A stretch of 64,000 bases of DNA. It comes from Amoebidium appalachense (lineage: Eukaryota > Ichthyosporea). The stretch lies in contig CAVNZM010000001.1 in NCBI GenBank assembly GCA_963693365.1, forward strand, positions 6,324,001 through 6,388,000, in the 5' to 3' direction. The notes below the pieces were generated by a model that saw only the letters and a list, made by a program, of their open reading frames with translations, did not search any database and was not told the DNA's origin. Position 1 is the stretch's first letter. Each line of letters starts with the position of its first letter. This document shows, piece after piece, positions 12,272 through 27,705 of this stretch. A program made the translations under genes and the position numbers.

Positions 12272-12822
12272 CGCATTTATGCAATGATTCCGGAGGAGAG
12301 GGGAGGGGACCACCAGGGAGGAGTCAAATTTTGATACCCCCCTCCCTTCCCCCCCCTCCGTCCCGCCCCAGCCCTCCACCCTCCCCCCTCTCTCCATTTT
12401 TTCGAATTCAAGAATCTCCAACTATAATGTAACATTTGCTATTTTCGGTAGGAGCAAGATTAGAGGTGGAGGGGGGGGGGGAGAGGGGGGGATGACAAGT
12501 AACTTCTCTCCCTGGACCTCCTCCTCGGCGTCATCATAAACACACACGCACATGGAGCGGGGCTGCAGGCCGCAGGGAGCGGGGGGAAGGGGGGGGGGGG
12601 AGGGGGGAGGGAGGGGAGGTGGGGGGGGTTAACCCACTAGTAACTTGCCGTCGAACTTCCCTTCCCACGTGCCCCCCCCCTTCCCCTCCCCCTTCTCCCC
12701 CCCCCCCCCCGGCCCCGGGGGGGGGCCACCCACCCACCCACCCATGGCCACCCACACCCGCACGTGCACACACACACAACCCCCCTGCCCCTCCCCCCTG
12801 GCCGCCACAAGTGTGTGTGTGT

Positions 12823-12853
<31 letters not shown>

Positions 12854-13716
12854 GGGTGAATTGACCGGGTTGCAGGGGAGGGGGGGGGGGGGGGGGGGGG
12901 ATGGAAGAGGGAAGATGGAGATGAAATAGACAGAAGGAACGGTGGGGAGCCTGCCTGCGCATGTACCGACCGGGCAAGGGGGACAATTTGGCTGTCAGAA
13001 TTACCAAGCTGGTGTGGTGAGCTGTGTGTACGTCAGTGTGTGCGTCTACTAATGATCGAAAAGGCATCAATTTATGCTCGTATGTTTTTACACAAATGGT
13101 GCGGAATGGTGTGTGCTGGCCAGCTTGTGTTCGGTGTAAGTACGTGTGCTGAATTGGGGACAGATTCCTGACCATCCCTCACAGCTATTGACTATCGGTC
13201 TTTACAGGTTTCGTCAGCCTCTCACGCTTATCCCTAATTAACCCCCCTCCCCCCTCCCCCCCCCTCCTGCTCCCGCCTCCCGCCTCCCCCCCCCCCCCCC
13301 CCTCCCCGTGCCGCCGCTGGAACAGGGACGGGCACACGCACAAATTTCTTCGATCTGTCATAGCCACACAGAGTGGGCAATGTATTGAGGCAAAATAAGA
13401 CGTATGCAGGTATAAACGTACAAAGAAATTATATCACAAGCACCTCCTGGGTGTGTGCCATATACAAAGACATATTCTAAATAAAGGATGGTTGGTTTGT
13501 TACAGTAACAAGGTGGGATACAAAACACTGCAATTTGAAATACAACAGCCTGAGGTGGCAAGAGCCTTACAAGTCCCCCGGCCCACAAAAGTGCTAACAA
13601 ATCTAAATCTTGCGCTCCCTGCCCCTCCTTCCCCCCCCCCCCCCCCCCCCCCAAACACACACACACACATCCGTGCTATTATTAGCAGACCTCGTCCCCC
13701 CCCCCCCCCTCCCGTC

Positions 13717-13747
<31 letters not shown>

Positions 13748-13836
13748 GAATATAATAAACAAAATGGAAAAATGGAAAAAATGAGGGGATACCAACACAC
13801 GAAATTTAAGCCCATCCTTTTGCATGCTCAGTCCCC

Positions 13837-13867
<31 letters not shown>

Positions 13868-13928
13868 AAAAAAAAAAAAAACTCCTCCCTCCCCATCCCC
13901 CCCCAAAAAAACACACACACACACACAT

Positions 13929-13971
<43 letters not shown>

Positions 13972-14243
13972 AGAAAAGCGATGACAAGAACATATTCACA
14001 GGGAACATAGGAAAAACGAATCAAGGCAACGAACAACTGTCGGACCTTGTAGTCAACAAGAGATCCCCCCGCCTATATCCACTTCAGTCAGCTTTTTCGC
14101 CAGCTCCAGCGCACATGCCCTGAACGAACTGGGATCCCCCCCCCCCCCCCTTCCCCCCTCCCCCCCCCCTCCCATACACACACACACAGACACACACGCA
14201 AATACACATACACACACCTGCTCATTAACACATCACCCCTACT
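9948..14243. other. Intergenic, dominated by G- and C-runs
   Basis: 9950-10850 and 13000-13600 are unique sequence without a recognisable gene. 10885-10994, 11206-11412 (about 205 bases that are almost all C), 11797-12095, 12237-12271, 12820-12900, 13630-13740 and 13833-13880 are long C- or G-runs with short A-, CA- or T-rich joins. The many Gly- or Pro-rich frames on both strands are products of these runs. Confidence 0.7.
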
Positions 14244-14762
14244 CTACTGCTCCTCCTCCTCCTCATTGTCCCCCTCCTTTGCCAGCAGCTGCCGTGCCAA
14301 CTTCACGTTCTGGTACTCATTGTAATGTTGCTTCCTCTTCGCCTTGAACGTGCGTGCGTGCTCATCATCCTCCCCCTCTGACCAATCCCCGTGCGCGCTC
14401 CCCTCGGAACCGCTCCCACTCCCCTTTGCACTCACCTCTGCCACGTGCCCCCCAGCCACCCCCTCCTCGAGCGAAAATTCAGGAACCGCTTCAAGCTCTC
14501 CAGCGTGGTGCGAGTCCGCCCCTTCTGGTGCGTGGTAGGGGGTTTTTGGCTCGTCAATTTTCATAAAACCGTAGTCTTTGTGTTCTGCGATGTACTGCAG
14601 TTTTTCTTCATCCCACTGAAGGGCTGCTTGTTTTTTCTTCTCCTCTTCAGCAGTAGTGGTAGTGTCGATGCTTCGTTTTTTTAGGATCCCTTTTGGGGGT
14701 GCTGGGTTGACGGGTGGTTCGTGAAGAACCTTGGGCTCCTCGGCTATAAGTGGGTCTGACAT
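14244..14762 (-). CDS. PPP1R2: Protein phosphatase inhibitor 2 (I-2 / Glc8 family)
   Basis: 172-residue protein, read as one exon. It carries the family landmarks in order: KGILKK near residue 24 (the KGILK motif that docks on protein phosphatase 1), WDEEKLQYIAEH followed by KDYGFMKIDEPKTPYH (the conserved MKIDEPxTPYH block, whose TP threonine is the GSK3 site in animal I-2), and near the C-terminus FKAKRKQHYNEYQNVKLARQ (the [KR]KxHYNE helix that covers the PP1 active site). The family is intrinsically disordered and regulates PP1 in the cytosol and nucleus. I start at MSDPLIAEEP because the 21 residues upstream in frame are not family-like. Length is close to the animal protein (about 200 residues). 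It ends in an acidic run (EEEEEQ). Orientation is opposite to the PH gene downstream. Confidence 0.93.
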   Translation of the reverse strand: MSDPLIAEEPKVLHEPPVNPAPPKGILKKRSIDTTTTAEEEKKKQAALQWDEEKLQYIAEHKDYGFMKIDEPKTPYHAPEGADSHHAGELEAVPEFSLEEGVAGGHVAEVSAKGSGSGSEGSAHGDWSEGEDDEHARTFKAKRKQHYNEYQNVKLARQLLAKEGDNEEEEEQ

Positions 14763-14825
14763 GTTTGGCGGTGTGACGTGAGAAAAATGTAGATTGAGAG
14801 TAAAGGAATGAAGGGAAGAAAACAA

Positions 14826-15462
14826 GAAGTGGCAAGAAGAAAGCTACGTAGCAAACGTTATGCTGCTGTTTATTTGTTGTCACCGTGTGATAGGCGATGG
14901 TGTACGAAGCCTGCACCATACGAAATTCTGACAGTGTCAAACGGCCTGAATACAAACTTCAAGTAAAAAGGGCTCTCTCACACGGGGACGGGTTGCTCCA
15001 GAACAAAAACATAGTTTGAAAAGATTTGCAATCTCAATAATATTATAGACAATCAAACATAGATGCATACCCACCTAAAATAAGAGTTGATTGGTTATTA
15101 AGCAGTCGTGCGAACAGGCCCAAGAAAGATAGAATTTTAGCTTGCAAAGATTATGCAACTATGGCTTTAAAAGATTAAATGGTTGGACCAAAAAAACTGT
15201 GAATCGCTTATCTTTGCTAAAAAGTATGCTTGCGGCACTTCTTTTCATGAATCTTAAAGCCAACCCATCTAAAGCCAAACATAACAAAACCATGAAGCAC
15301 CTAAAATGGAACAAACCTACACTATGACCGGATTTTAATTGGATAAAAAAAATTAATAGCTTTTAACACTAACTTGAATGGTATGAAACTTCTCAGGCGC
15401 TTTAACGGTCTGCTGACATCAGTGGCATCACGTAACAGTCCCGAAAAAGGAAGGTGACCCAA
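14826..15462. other. Upstream region of PPP1R2; no gene seen
   Basis: About 640 bases of A/T-rich unique sequence on the 5' side of the minus-strand PPP1R2 gene. It probably contains that gene's promoter and 5' UTR, but no clear core-promoter motif could be assigned. Confidence 0.4.
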
Positions 15463-15550
15463 GGCCTCCTAAATAAGCTCCTAAATAGCTCACCGGGCCG
15501 AGGCACGCAGTCGTCACATAGGAATGATGACGTCATTCAAGGGTAGGGGC
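15463..15550 (+). repeat. Left member of an inverted repeat pair (with 17432-17519)
   Basis: aaggcctcctaaat, then agctcaccgggccgaggc, then a less similar stretch ending in gacgtcatt...aagggtaggg. The reverse complement of 17432-17519 gives the same order (aaggcctcctaaat|agctcaccgggccgaggc...gaatgacgt...aaagggtaggg). The left copy has an extra 12-base duplication (aagctcctaaat). Outer parts match best. Confidence 0.65.
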
Positions 15551-16499
15551 CATGTTTCGCCGATTGATGCCAAAGTACATAGTGAAGTGCATATGTTTGC
15601 GACCCTTTTCGTGAGGTTTTCCTGCAGTAGTAACACGAAGAAGATAGGTAGTGCCTCTATAGACACTCTCAGCAGCTACCCATAGTCATGAGCTTGTGCT
15701 TTCTGCAGCTAAAAGCCGAAATACAGGCAACAACCGCTTGCATCTTGTTTTGCGTTCGGCTGATCAGCGCCCATTGACCAGCGAACTGAGCAGTTCGGCT
15801 AACTTACTGACTCACGTTCAAAACTCGGCAGATATTTTTACACAAAACTTGAGCATCTGAATAGATTAACTCGGGCCAGGATAAACAGAGTGATGCTTTG
15901 AATACAAAGGCCCGGCGCCACCATCCCTCCTCAGCATCTCTCCCCATTCCGCCCTTTTTCCTTCGGATCCTCTTCTTCACTAGATCTATTCTCCTCCACC
16001 TCGAAAGAAAACACCACTACTACCACAACCAGAACGTGTTCCCTTTCTCCCACCTTCCCTCTCTCGACCAAATGAATCACCACCACCACCATCATCACTT
16101 CCCCTTACTCCCCCCTCCCCCTCCCCCCCCCCCCCCCCCCCCCCCAACACCCACCCCACCCCACCCCCACCCCCACCCCCGGCCACACACAAACACATCT
16201 TCCCACCCCCAATTTTTATTCCGGATCCATTTTGAAGGCCTACTCAAGCCTTATATACGTAGCTCTGCTCCTCGAAGGAAACCACCGCTGTTACCACCAC
16301 CACATCTACACGCTCCCTCCCTTACACCTCCCCTCTAACCTCCGTATCCACCAGCACTAAAATCACCACCACCCTTCCTTCCCCGTTCTCCCCGGTGAAC
16401 CCTCTTCGGATCCGACATCCGACTAGATCTGTTTTCTCATCCCCCCCCCCCCCCCCCCCCTCCCCCCGCCCTTTCTCTCTCTTGGCGCCACTTTCTCCG

Positions 16500-16750
16500 G
16501 ATCCGCTTCCAGTGGGACACTTGTCAGACATGCAAACACCCAAAACAAAAGATGCAGATGTACAGTGAAGGTATACCCTGGGAAACACCTGGCAGATGTG
16601 ATTCTAGACGGCAGTCAGTCTCACCAACGTATTCACATTCCGACGTTCCTCTGGCAAGATGACCCGGCACAGTACGGTATTCTGTACGCTCATGCCCCGC
16701 AGGGCAAGCCTACAGTGGGCGTGGCCAGTTCAATCAGTCTCCGGGTATAG
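16500..16750 (+). CDS. Unrecognised coding-like stretch
   Basis: One frame stays open for about 80 codons in normal-complexity sequence, including HANTQNKRCRCTVKVYPGKH and IHIPTFLWQDDPAQYGILYA, ending at TAG (16748-16750) or at a possible donor gg|gtatag just before it. The residue mix is protein-like and not repeat-derived, but I recognise no family and see no start codon with support. It may be one exon of a gene or a remnant. It lies inside the inverted repeat pair at 15463/17519. Confidence 0.25.
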
Positions 16751-17132
16751 TGGGGCCTTGTTGACTACCTCCATCGTCACAATAAAAGCACCGTTCCCGT
16801 CCTCGCCGGCTATCCCTGCTCCAAGACGGGGCGGCGCTCCAGAAACTTCGTGGTGGAGATCCTCAGGGCCAGCCGGGCAGATCTGCCTGCTTGCGCATGG
16901 TTAAGCCCTACTGCTTCAAGACTTAGTGTGTGACTGAGGTCTGGCCAGCCAGATTTGGGAAAGCCCAGGGTTGTGAGGATGAGTCGGTGGGTGGGTGGGT
17001 GGTGGTGGTGGTGGTGGTGGTGGTGGTGGTGGTGGAGGGGGGGGGGGGGTTAGCTTTGAAATTCGGCTCCCTCTATGAAGCTTCATACTCTGCCAAAGTT
17101 TATCCGCCGAGATCCGCTCCGGTGTGACTAAG

Positions 17133-17342
17133 TGCCTCACCAGCACGGAGCTGGAGGGCAAACTTGCACAAACTTCTACATGCCGGCCTCCAAATTCTCT
17201 TGGTCGCACCCTCGCGGTTCAGCAAGCCAAGAAACGTCCGAAGACTGCAACATTAATTACACCATTACTACGTGCAGACGTGCCATCTGTTGGAGTTTGG
17301 AGCTTGCAACGCGCCGGGGCCGCTCGGGGCTGGTAAGCCGCT
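17133..17342 (+). CDS. Unrecognised Cys-containing coding-like stretch
   Basis: About 70 open codons, including GGQTCTNFYMPASKFSWSHP and SEDCNINYTITTCRRAICWS, ending at TAA. The four cysteines and the N-x-T sequon suggest a secreted or extracellular segment. There is no ATG start with context and no recognised family. It may belong with the stretch at 16500-16750. Low confidence. Confidence 0.2.
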
Positions 17343-17431
17343 AAACAATGATTGCGTCTAGCTGTTTAGCGTAAATATTGCACAAGTTTTGCGCTAAACC
17401 TAGTCTAACCAGGAGGGGTACATCAGATCAC

Positions 17432-17519
17432 AGGTTTCGATAGCCCTACCCTTTCTTACGTCATTCGGAGTATTAGTCTAGTGCGCGCCTCGGCCCGGTG
17501 AGCTATTTAGGAGGCCTTG
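17432..17519 (-). repeat. Right member of an inverted repeat pair (with 15463-15550)
   Basis: Reads gcctcggcccggtgagct, then atttaggaggccttg, on the plus strand: the reverse complement of the left member. The pair encloses about 2.05 kb. The arrangement could be the ends of an old DNA transposon or two oppositely oriented copies of a short dispersed repeat. No target-site duplication was found. Confidence 0.65.
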
Positions 17520-17965
17520 AAACAAACGCACCGCACACTGTGGAACAAACATTTTCCCTTGGGGTTTACACACTTTTTATTGCGTGGACACTGCCGGAGG
17601 CCCAGCCACATTCGACGGCCTATCACCTGTCATCGAGCAAAAAGCATCGCTGAAAAACATAGAGTAAGAGAGAAGTGAGAGGGAAAAACACACAAGTTCA
17701 GTGCCACGGTAGAATGCTGTAGAGCTAGAGTGCAAGCGAGGCTTGATTGTGTTTGTTGCTCCCTGCTCCTCCATATACAATACAAATGCAAAACTCCTAC
17801 TTGTTAGCATAAGGCGAAACAAAGACACTTCAGGAGCAACTCTTGATATAAGAGAGTCGCACGTTCCGGCTCTCTCTTTATTCTAAAAAGTTCCACACTT
17901 TTTATAACGCTAACCGTATATTTTTCACATCACCTGATCATCGAAGGTAATCAAAGAAAAAAAGA

Positions 17966-18567
17966 ATGGGTGACATTCGGCAAGATGCTGTTGAACTACA
18001 GAGCACGGTGTTGAGGCGGTGGGGAAAACGCTATGCCGTGTTGGATGACGAACACCTGTGCTTTTACGCACCAGACACGGTGAGTAACCACCAACATTGT
18101 TGGAATTTTAAGATTTGACATCATGGACGTGGAGTTGCTCTGGTGGGCATACCGTGATTGGGGACAAGAATGTTGTTAGGGGTTAGGGCTTGGATTGTAT
18201 TTTGTGACAATGGTTTCAAACTAGAACGGATTTATCGCTGTATTCTCATGTTGCTGAGTACTTTGTTGATGGCAGAGATGCGTTTCTGTTCTGGCTTTGA
18301 GGGAACATTTAGCGAGCTGGATCTGTGGGACGCGATTGTTTGTTGGCCTGGAAAACTTTTTGTTACCGGCCGACGGTCTGGCACTGACAGATAATGGACA
18401 TATGAACCGGCCGCTATGTGTGCAGCTTTGAAAGAAGCAGGGCACGGTAGCTTAGCAGGATTTCTAGATAAGTCGTAAGGCGGTGCATGAGTTAGTCGGC
18501 TTAGGAGAGGTGAAGGCATGGGTGGTGGCAGATGATATTTTTGATTTTCGGAACACGGAATGCCCCC

Positions 18568-18598
<31 letters not shown>

Positions 18599-20312
18599 AG
18601 GGGGTATGCCACATGACTGCATAGTAACCTTTCTTTGTGCACGATGGTGATGGTGGTGGTAGGGATGTCAATTTCACAAGGAGCGGGGTGGGAAGGGGGG
18701 GGAGGGGGGGGGGGGGGGGGAGGTCACATACAAGAGGCTGTTGTTCCTTTACAGATCAATACTGTTTCACCCCAAACCACATACACAATCCAACAGGCAC
18801 ACATTCCCAACCTCACGAACACCCCAACCCTTACACCGCACTCTCCCCCAACAACCCAACACCTTTTACTTTCCCATACACACGTTCAAGTGTCACAGTT
18901 TTCCCCCACACCACCATTGGGCACTTGAGGACCCAGTCTCCCCCTCCAACCCCCCACTACCCCCCTCCCCCCCCCCCCCCTCCCCCGCCACCACCACAAC
19001 CACCCCTCGGCCTCTCCCTGTGAGACCGATATGCACACAGCACACCCTCCCACCTTCAAGCTCATGCCTCCTTCCTCCTCCCCCCGCCTTCTCCCTCCAT
19101 TCCACTTTTCTCCCCACACCAAACCTCTTTACCCCCTCCCCGCCCCCTCCCCCCCCCCCGGCACCACCCCACCCACCCCCAATCATGCACGCGCGTGCAC
19201 ATACACACACACACACACACACACACGGCAGGCCAAGCCAAGCGAGAAGGGCCTTTTGACCGATCGATTAGCAACGAGTGACATAGTCGGAGTCGAACTG
19301 TCTGGAGGCGATGGTAGGCACATACTTGTGATCAAAACGGCCCGGGGGAGGAATTTCAAAGTCAACATGCACACGGTCGACAGACTGGGCGAGTGGAAGA
19401 AAGATATAGGTGTGCCCTCCTCTCGCCTAGCCCCCCCTCCCTCCTCTCTCTCTCCCCCCCCCCCCTCTCTCTCCCAAGCACACACACACGCAGACTTTCG
19501 CATGCATACACACACCGAACTGCACACACACGTGCACATGAATGTGTATAAACAGTGGTGAGCACCCTGGGGTAGCATTTAGGGGTGCTGTTTGCTGACC
19601 TGTGTGTTTGTATGTCCTGTGGTTGTGGGGCGTGGGGGTTAAAGTGATGGGACGTGTGTGGGGAAGGTGGGGAAAAGAGGGAGGGTGTGTGGGGGGGCAG
19701 GGAGGGGGAGAGCGGGTGAAGGGATGTGCATATGCCTCCCCTCCTCCCTCCCCTCGCCTCCCATCCTCGCCTCTCCCCCTCCCCCGCCCCCCCTCCTTCT
19801 CCTTCTCTGCCCGTGGCCACACACATCTTATCCCCGAAGAGCAGCAATATTAGAGCAATTGTGTATCAGAGATTAGTGGATGGTGATGGTGGTTGGTTGA
19901 GGGGGGGGGGGGGGGGGGGAGGGGGGGGAGGTGTTGATCTATGTATGCCCTCTCAAGATTGTTTTTGTCCCTCCCCCCTTCCCCCTTCCCCCCCCCCCCC
20001 CCCCCCCCCCTGCACGCGGATTTATGTTGTGTAATCTCTCACGTGGTTGTGTATGTGCTTTGGATGACCGTACTTGCTTTTGGTTAAGTCGGGTTGACTG
20101 GACTATTATTGTTAAAACGGTGTGTTGGGAACAAACGGAGGTTAAAGAGCCGAGGTTGATTCTCGATTTGTTGTGGCTTAGGAACTCCCCTGATAATAAG
20201 CACTAGGGTTGTGTCCTTTGCCTGCACGAATGTTTTTGTTCTTATCTTTTTCAATTTTTGTGGTTCGTCTGAAGTCTTCTTCTAAAAACACATATACTGC
20301 CCTCTTAGACAT

Positions 20313-20394
<82 letters not shown>

Positions 20395-20637
20395 GCGCAC
20401 AAAAAAAAAAGAGAGAGAGAGGAAAAGAAAGAAAGAGAGAAAAGAAAATAAGAAGGAAAGGAAAGACAGGGACACTTTGAAAAGCGGATCAAACCAAGAA
20501 ACAATTGCATATATAGGCAAACAGCGAAAACATGACACAGGTCTTTGGGAGCTGTCCTGCCAGCAGGTGTCTGACGCTCTCGCCCTTTTTTTGCCCTCCT
20601 ACTTGCAGAGAGAAGGTGCCTTAAAAAGGAAAAATGA
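17966..20637 (+). CDS. Small PH-domain protein (spliced, about 106 aa)
   Basis: Exon 1 (17966-18079) begins MGDIRQDAVELQSTVLRRWG and continues KRYAVLDDEHLCFYAPDT: the first strands of a pleckstrin-homology domain (W-x-x-R-Y-x-x-L). Donor is gtgagt. Exon 2 (19232-19409), after (CA)n and ggcag, gives the middle strands and the C-terminal helix, including HILVIKTARGRNFKVNMHTV and DRLGEWKKDI, with the tryptophan conserved in PH helices. Exon 3 (20609-20637), after a pyrimidine-rich tract and ttgcag, would add ERRCLKKEK and TGA with correct phase. PH domains bind phosphoinositides or proteins at membranes. The first two exons are solid; the third is a frame-consistent guess. A protein that is little more than one PH domain is unusual, so a longer alternative 3' end is possible. 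Confidence 0.7.
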
Positions 20638-20761
20638 AAACCTCGTGTTGAGTGAATGGGTGGATTTGCCGGACTGGTGGGCTGGGCGGCTAAACCATAT
20701 CAAAGTGCACACACACACACACGCACGCACACGCACGCACGCGCGCACACGCACGCGCGAG

Positions 20762-20849
<88 letters not shown>

Positions 20850-22333
20850 TGCGCGCACACACATGCACACACACACGCACACGCGTGCAGTACACACACG
20901 ATACACGCATGGGCACACACGTACGAGTACGCGCACATAGCATAAGCAACGCAAACACACAACAAACACCACCAAACGCATACAGTGCAACACACACATT
21001 CTAAATCTGTACATGAGCGCACCCATTCGCACCTATGTACGCTTGCATTACGTTGCGCGTACACAGACAAGATGCACACACGAGCACAATCCCCCCCCCC
21101 CCCCCCCCCCCCACCCTTTCCTTACCTCCCCCTCCAGGCCTCCGGAAGCGGGGCGAATGAACACACATGGGCAAATGGGAAGGTTTTTCTGGGCCTGTGG
21201 TGCTTTGGTGTAGTGATGTGGTATGAATGTGGTAAGAAAGATGCATTTTAGGAATACGAGAAGGTTATTGTGATGTGAATAAAATTATATGGTAGTTTCT
21301 TGGATAGCACGTCTTATGTCCAGTTGTTTTCTACAGAGGTTTCCAAAAGGAGGTGGAAATAGTGTTTCGAAGTTCGTTTCGGTCAGCAATTTTTTTTGAG
21401 GTGTTTGGGACTGCCAAAAAAAAATCGGGCCGGAAAGCCATTTTTTAGTTTTTAAATATTTAGTAAATATAGTAACGCCATAGGCGGCGGTAACTGGCTG
21501 GCCAAGTGGCCTGGCATTATGTGATCTGGAGGAATGTGATGGAATATTGATTCGTATTCTTTGACCCATCTCTCTCTCTCTCTGCCCGTGTTTGTTTGTC
21601 TGTCCTATGCCTACCTTAATTGTCCCACTGCGTCTAGTTTGTTCCTCCCCCCCTTTCTTGCCCATCTAGCTGATTGAATTTATATAACTGTGGTTAATGC
21701 TGTAGGTTTTTATTCAGCCAGGGAAGCTGGGCACCCTAATAAACATTAACCAGCACTCGTGCATATGGAGACACGCGTACGAGGGGAACAAAAATATAAA
21801 TATGGGACACCAGAATATTAATCCCTTAAACGCATGCTCACCATGATACGTGCACCCCCTATGTCAGTATGTGTATACATGCACGGTAGTCTAAGAGGGC
21901 ATGGAATAGGAAGACGAGGAACATCAGTGCACGCCTCTATCATACCATTAATGCATTATTATGGGTTCTTATATAGCTTTAGACTGTACATCACGCAACA
22001 GGTACCAGCCCTGCCTCATATATATACCGTAAAGTGCACATGTACATGTTCTTAGTGACATTGCCCAATCACACAGAACACCTGTCACCCTCCCACCCTG
22101 TACCTCAACTGCTTTCTTGTTGCGTACACACGTTTACTGACACAAATATTTTGTTTCTACTTTGGGTGCAATACTCTACCACCCAACCCATCATTATCTT
22201 AGTATAAGCTGGCACTGTAAACCAATCACAATAGCAGCACAAACATCATCTTCTCAGGCTGAAAATGTAACTATTGCGCTGCATAATCACCGTTGCAGTA
22301 AATCTTAAAAGCTTTTTTAAATCCCCTCAAAAA
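20638..22333. other. Intergenic with (CA)n tract; no gene seen
   Basis: A CA/CG dinucleotide tract runs from about 20708 to 20935, with a pure (CA)n core at 20769-20846. A C-run lies near 21090. 21180-22330 is unique A/T-rich sequence without a recognisable gene; it would contain the 3' ends of the PH gene (plus) and of the membrane-protein gene (minus). Confidence 0.5.
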
Positions 22334-25998
<3,665 letters not shown>

Positions 25999-26514
25999 TT
26001 TACAGTGTTATGCGTAAAAACACTTAGTATTGGTTACTCGTTGTTATGGTCAATAAGTAAGTTGCTCTTTCATAGAAGTTGTTGGGCTGGCAAGGAAAAA
26101 AAATCGACATTTGAAAACCATAAAGAGTACCGGGTCACTGATGATTAGCTATATTAGTTTGCTACGTATGAGGATGTGGACAGGAGCTGCCAGGTAGCCC
26201 CCTCCCAACGAAGGATAGCTCAATTTTCTCTAGGATATGGGACAAAAGGGTGGTATAAACTTGAACTTATCGTTGTGGCAGCTCCTGATTACCAAAAAAA
26301 GTATGCACTAACACTAGAAAGAGAGCTGCCAGACAAACACATTCTGCAAACCGAACTTCTCTGGGCATGCACCCTTACTTGTGCCATATGCAGCAGAGGA
26401 GGATTGACTGCTTCCGGGAGGTCTGAATTCGGCATATGTCATACCGTGATATACATCCAATCACCAAATTGAGATATGCCTGCCGAAATCGAGGATTGTC
26501 GACAACTCTGTAAA

Positions 26515-26884
26515 CACCCAAATACATATATACATATTACCTTCCTGTAGAATTGGTCTTTCTCTAGCTGATGGTATTATTGATCATATACCACGCTTTT
26601 ACTGTACACGTGCTATACAGTGGAGATCTAATAAGTATAAGGTGGCATCGTTTGTATGCCCAAACAACACACACACACACCAGTTTAAACGGTCATGTAT
26701 CGCCAAATGTAGTTTGACAGACCACATCGCAACACACACACGTCACATTCACAACAGACACCTAGAAAGATAGCCTACCTGAAAATTACAACATCCTTGA
26801 TTTTATACTAAACACGCGTAACTACGACCTGTTTATTAGATGTATTGATTAACTTGAGAAACACATCATTACAAAATTCTAGCG

Positions 26885-26961
<77 letters not shown>

Positions 26962-27328
26962 CCAGCTGATCCCGAGTGTCCCGGGCCCCGGGGGAGCCCG
27001 AAAAAAAAAAAAAAAAAACGGGGAACCCCAACTAATTGAAAATTTTTGTTACTGGATAACTCGTGAAGTTTTTATTGTCTTCTCAGTATGCCGTGCATAT
27101 GTACTTGCATATCTTTCCGTCGAATAAATCCAGTCAAAAGAAAAGAAAGAAAAAAAGAAAGAAAAATCTTAGTCTTTACGGTGTCTCGTAGAGAAAGTAA
27201 ACCCTGATATATAATCATCACCCGACATCTATGTACGTGATCATGATATACCGCTGAGGGGATACTCCGAGCAAAAACCCCCCATACCTGAGACTGGTCT
27301 CTCTTTGCCTCGAGTAAACAGCTTAAAC
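26515..27328 (+). mobile_element. 5'-truncated LINE copy 2, plus strand, with a nested insertion
   Basis: From about 26515 the sequence matches the last part of the RT frame of copy 1 (for example the segment encoding GIDQLPRFYCTRAIQW-like residues), then (CA)n at 26888-26960, accagctgat...cgagtgtcccg, an A-run (27001-27018), ggggaaccccaactaattga, and finally gtgtctcgtagagaaagtaa...cctcgagtaaacagc. The order is the same as in the 7108-7500 copy. The frame has drifted: indels break it. Severe 5' truncation is typical of LINE insertion. A 130-base segment not in copy 1 lies at about 27041-27170. Confidence 0.85.
27047..27170 (+). repeat. Short A-tailed repeat inserted in LINE copy 2 (SINE-like), copy A
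   Basis: Starts ttactggataactcgtgaag, contains tccgtcgaataaatccagtc (an AATAAA-like signal) and ends in a purine-rich aagaaagaaaaa tail. The flanking LINE sequence is continuous in copy 1, so this is a separate later insertion. Its second copy is at 27582-27690. Confidence 0.65.
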
Positions 27329-27581
27329 CTTTTGACTCGGTTTTATTGATCCGTTGATGAACGCTGCTGGTGCCACTTTTGTGCTGAACTTTTTAATCGC
27401 AAGCATGTTGATAGGTGTGAGTTTTTATGTCGCGTTTTACCTCTTTCCCTACGGGTGTCCGCTACACTAGCTGGCAATGTGAACACTTTAGACTTTTTGT
27501 TGAATTCTGTACATGTTGGTCGTCACATTGAGTATTTATATGGTTTTCACACAGTGTTCAGGTATCTCAGTATGCACTTGT

Positions 27582-27705
27582 TACTGGATAACTCGTGAAG
27601 TTTTTATTGTCTTCTCAGTATGCCGTGCATACTTGAATGTCTTTCCGTCGAATAAATCCAGTCCAAAGAAAAAAAAAGAAAAAAAATCCAGTCAAAAGAA
27701 AAAAA
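27582..27705 (+). repeat. Short A-tailed repeat (SINE-like), copy B
   Basis: Nearly the same 90 bases as 27047-27140 in the same orientation (ttactggataactcgtgaag...ccgtcgaataaatccagtc), followed by its own A-rich tail with a second tccagtcaaaag. Shared AATAAA and A-tails suggest copying through RNA. Confidence 0.65.

Noticed and set aside
17577-17828. 83-codon minus-strand frame upstream of the PH gene
   Set aside because: No recognised feature or clear start context, and it overlaps the likely promoter of the PH gene.
20660-20706. Protein-like stretch WVDLPDWWAGRLN after the PH gene
   Set aside because: It runs straight into a CA tract and its phase does not fit exon 2; the alternative frame gives a short terminal exon instead.
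26176-26472. 98-codon plus-strand frame upstream of LINE copy 2
   Set aside because: Normal complexity but no start context, no splice partner and no family; not enough to call a gene.
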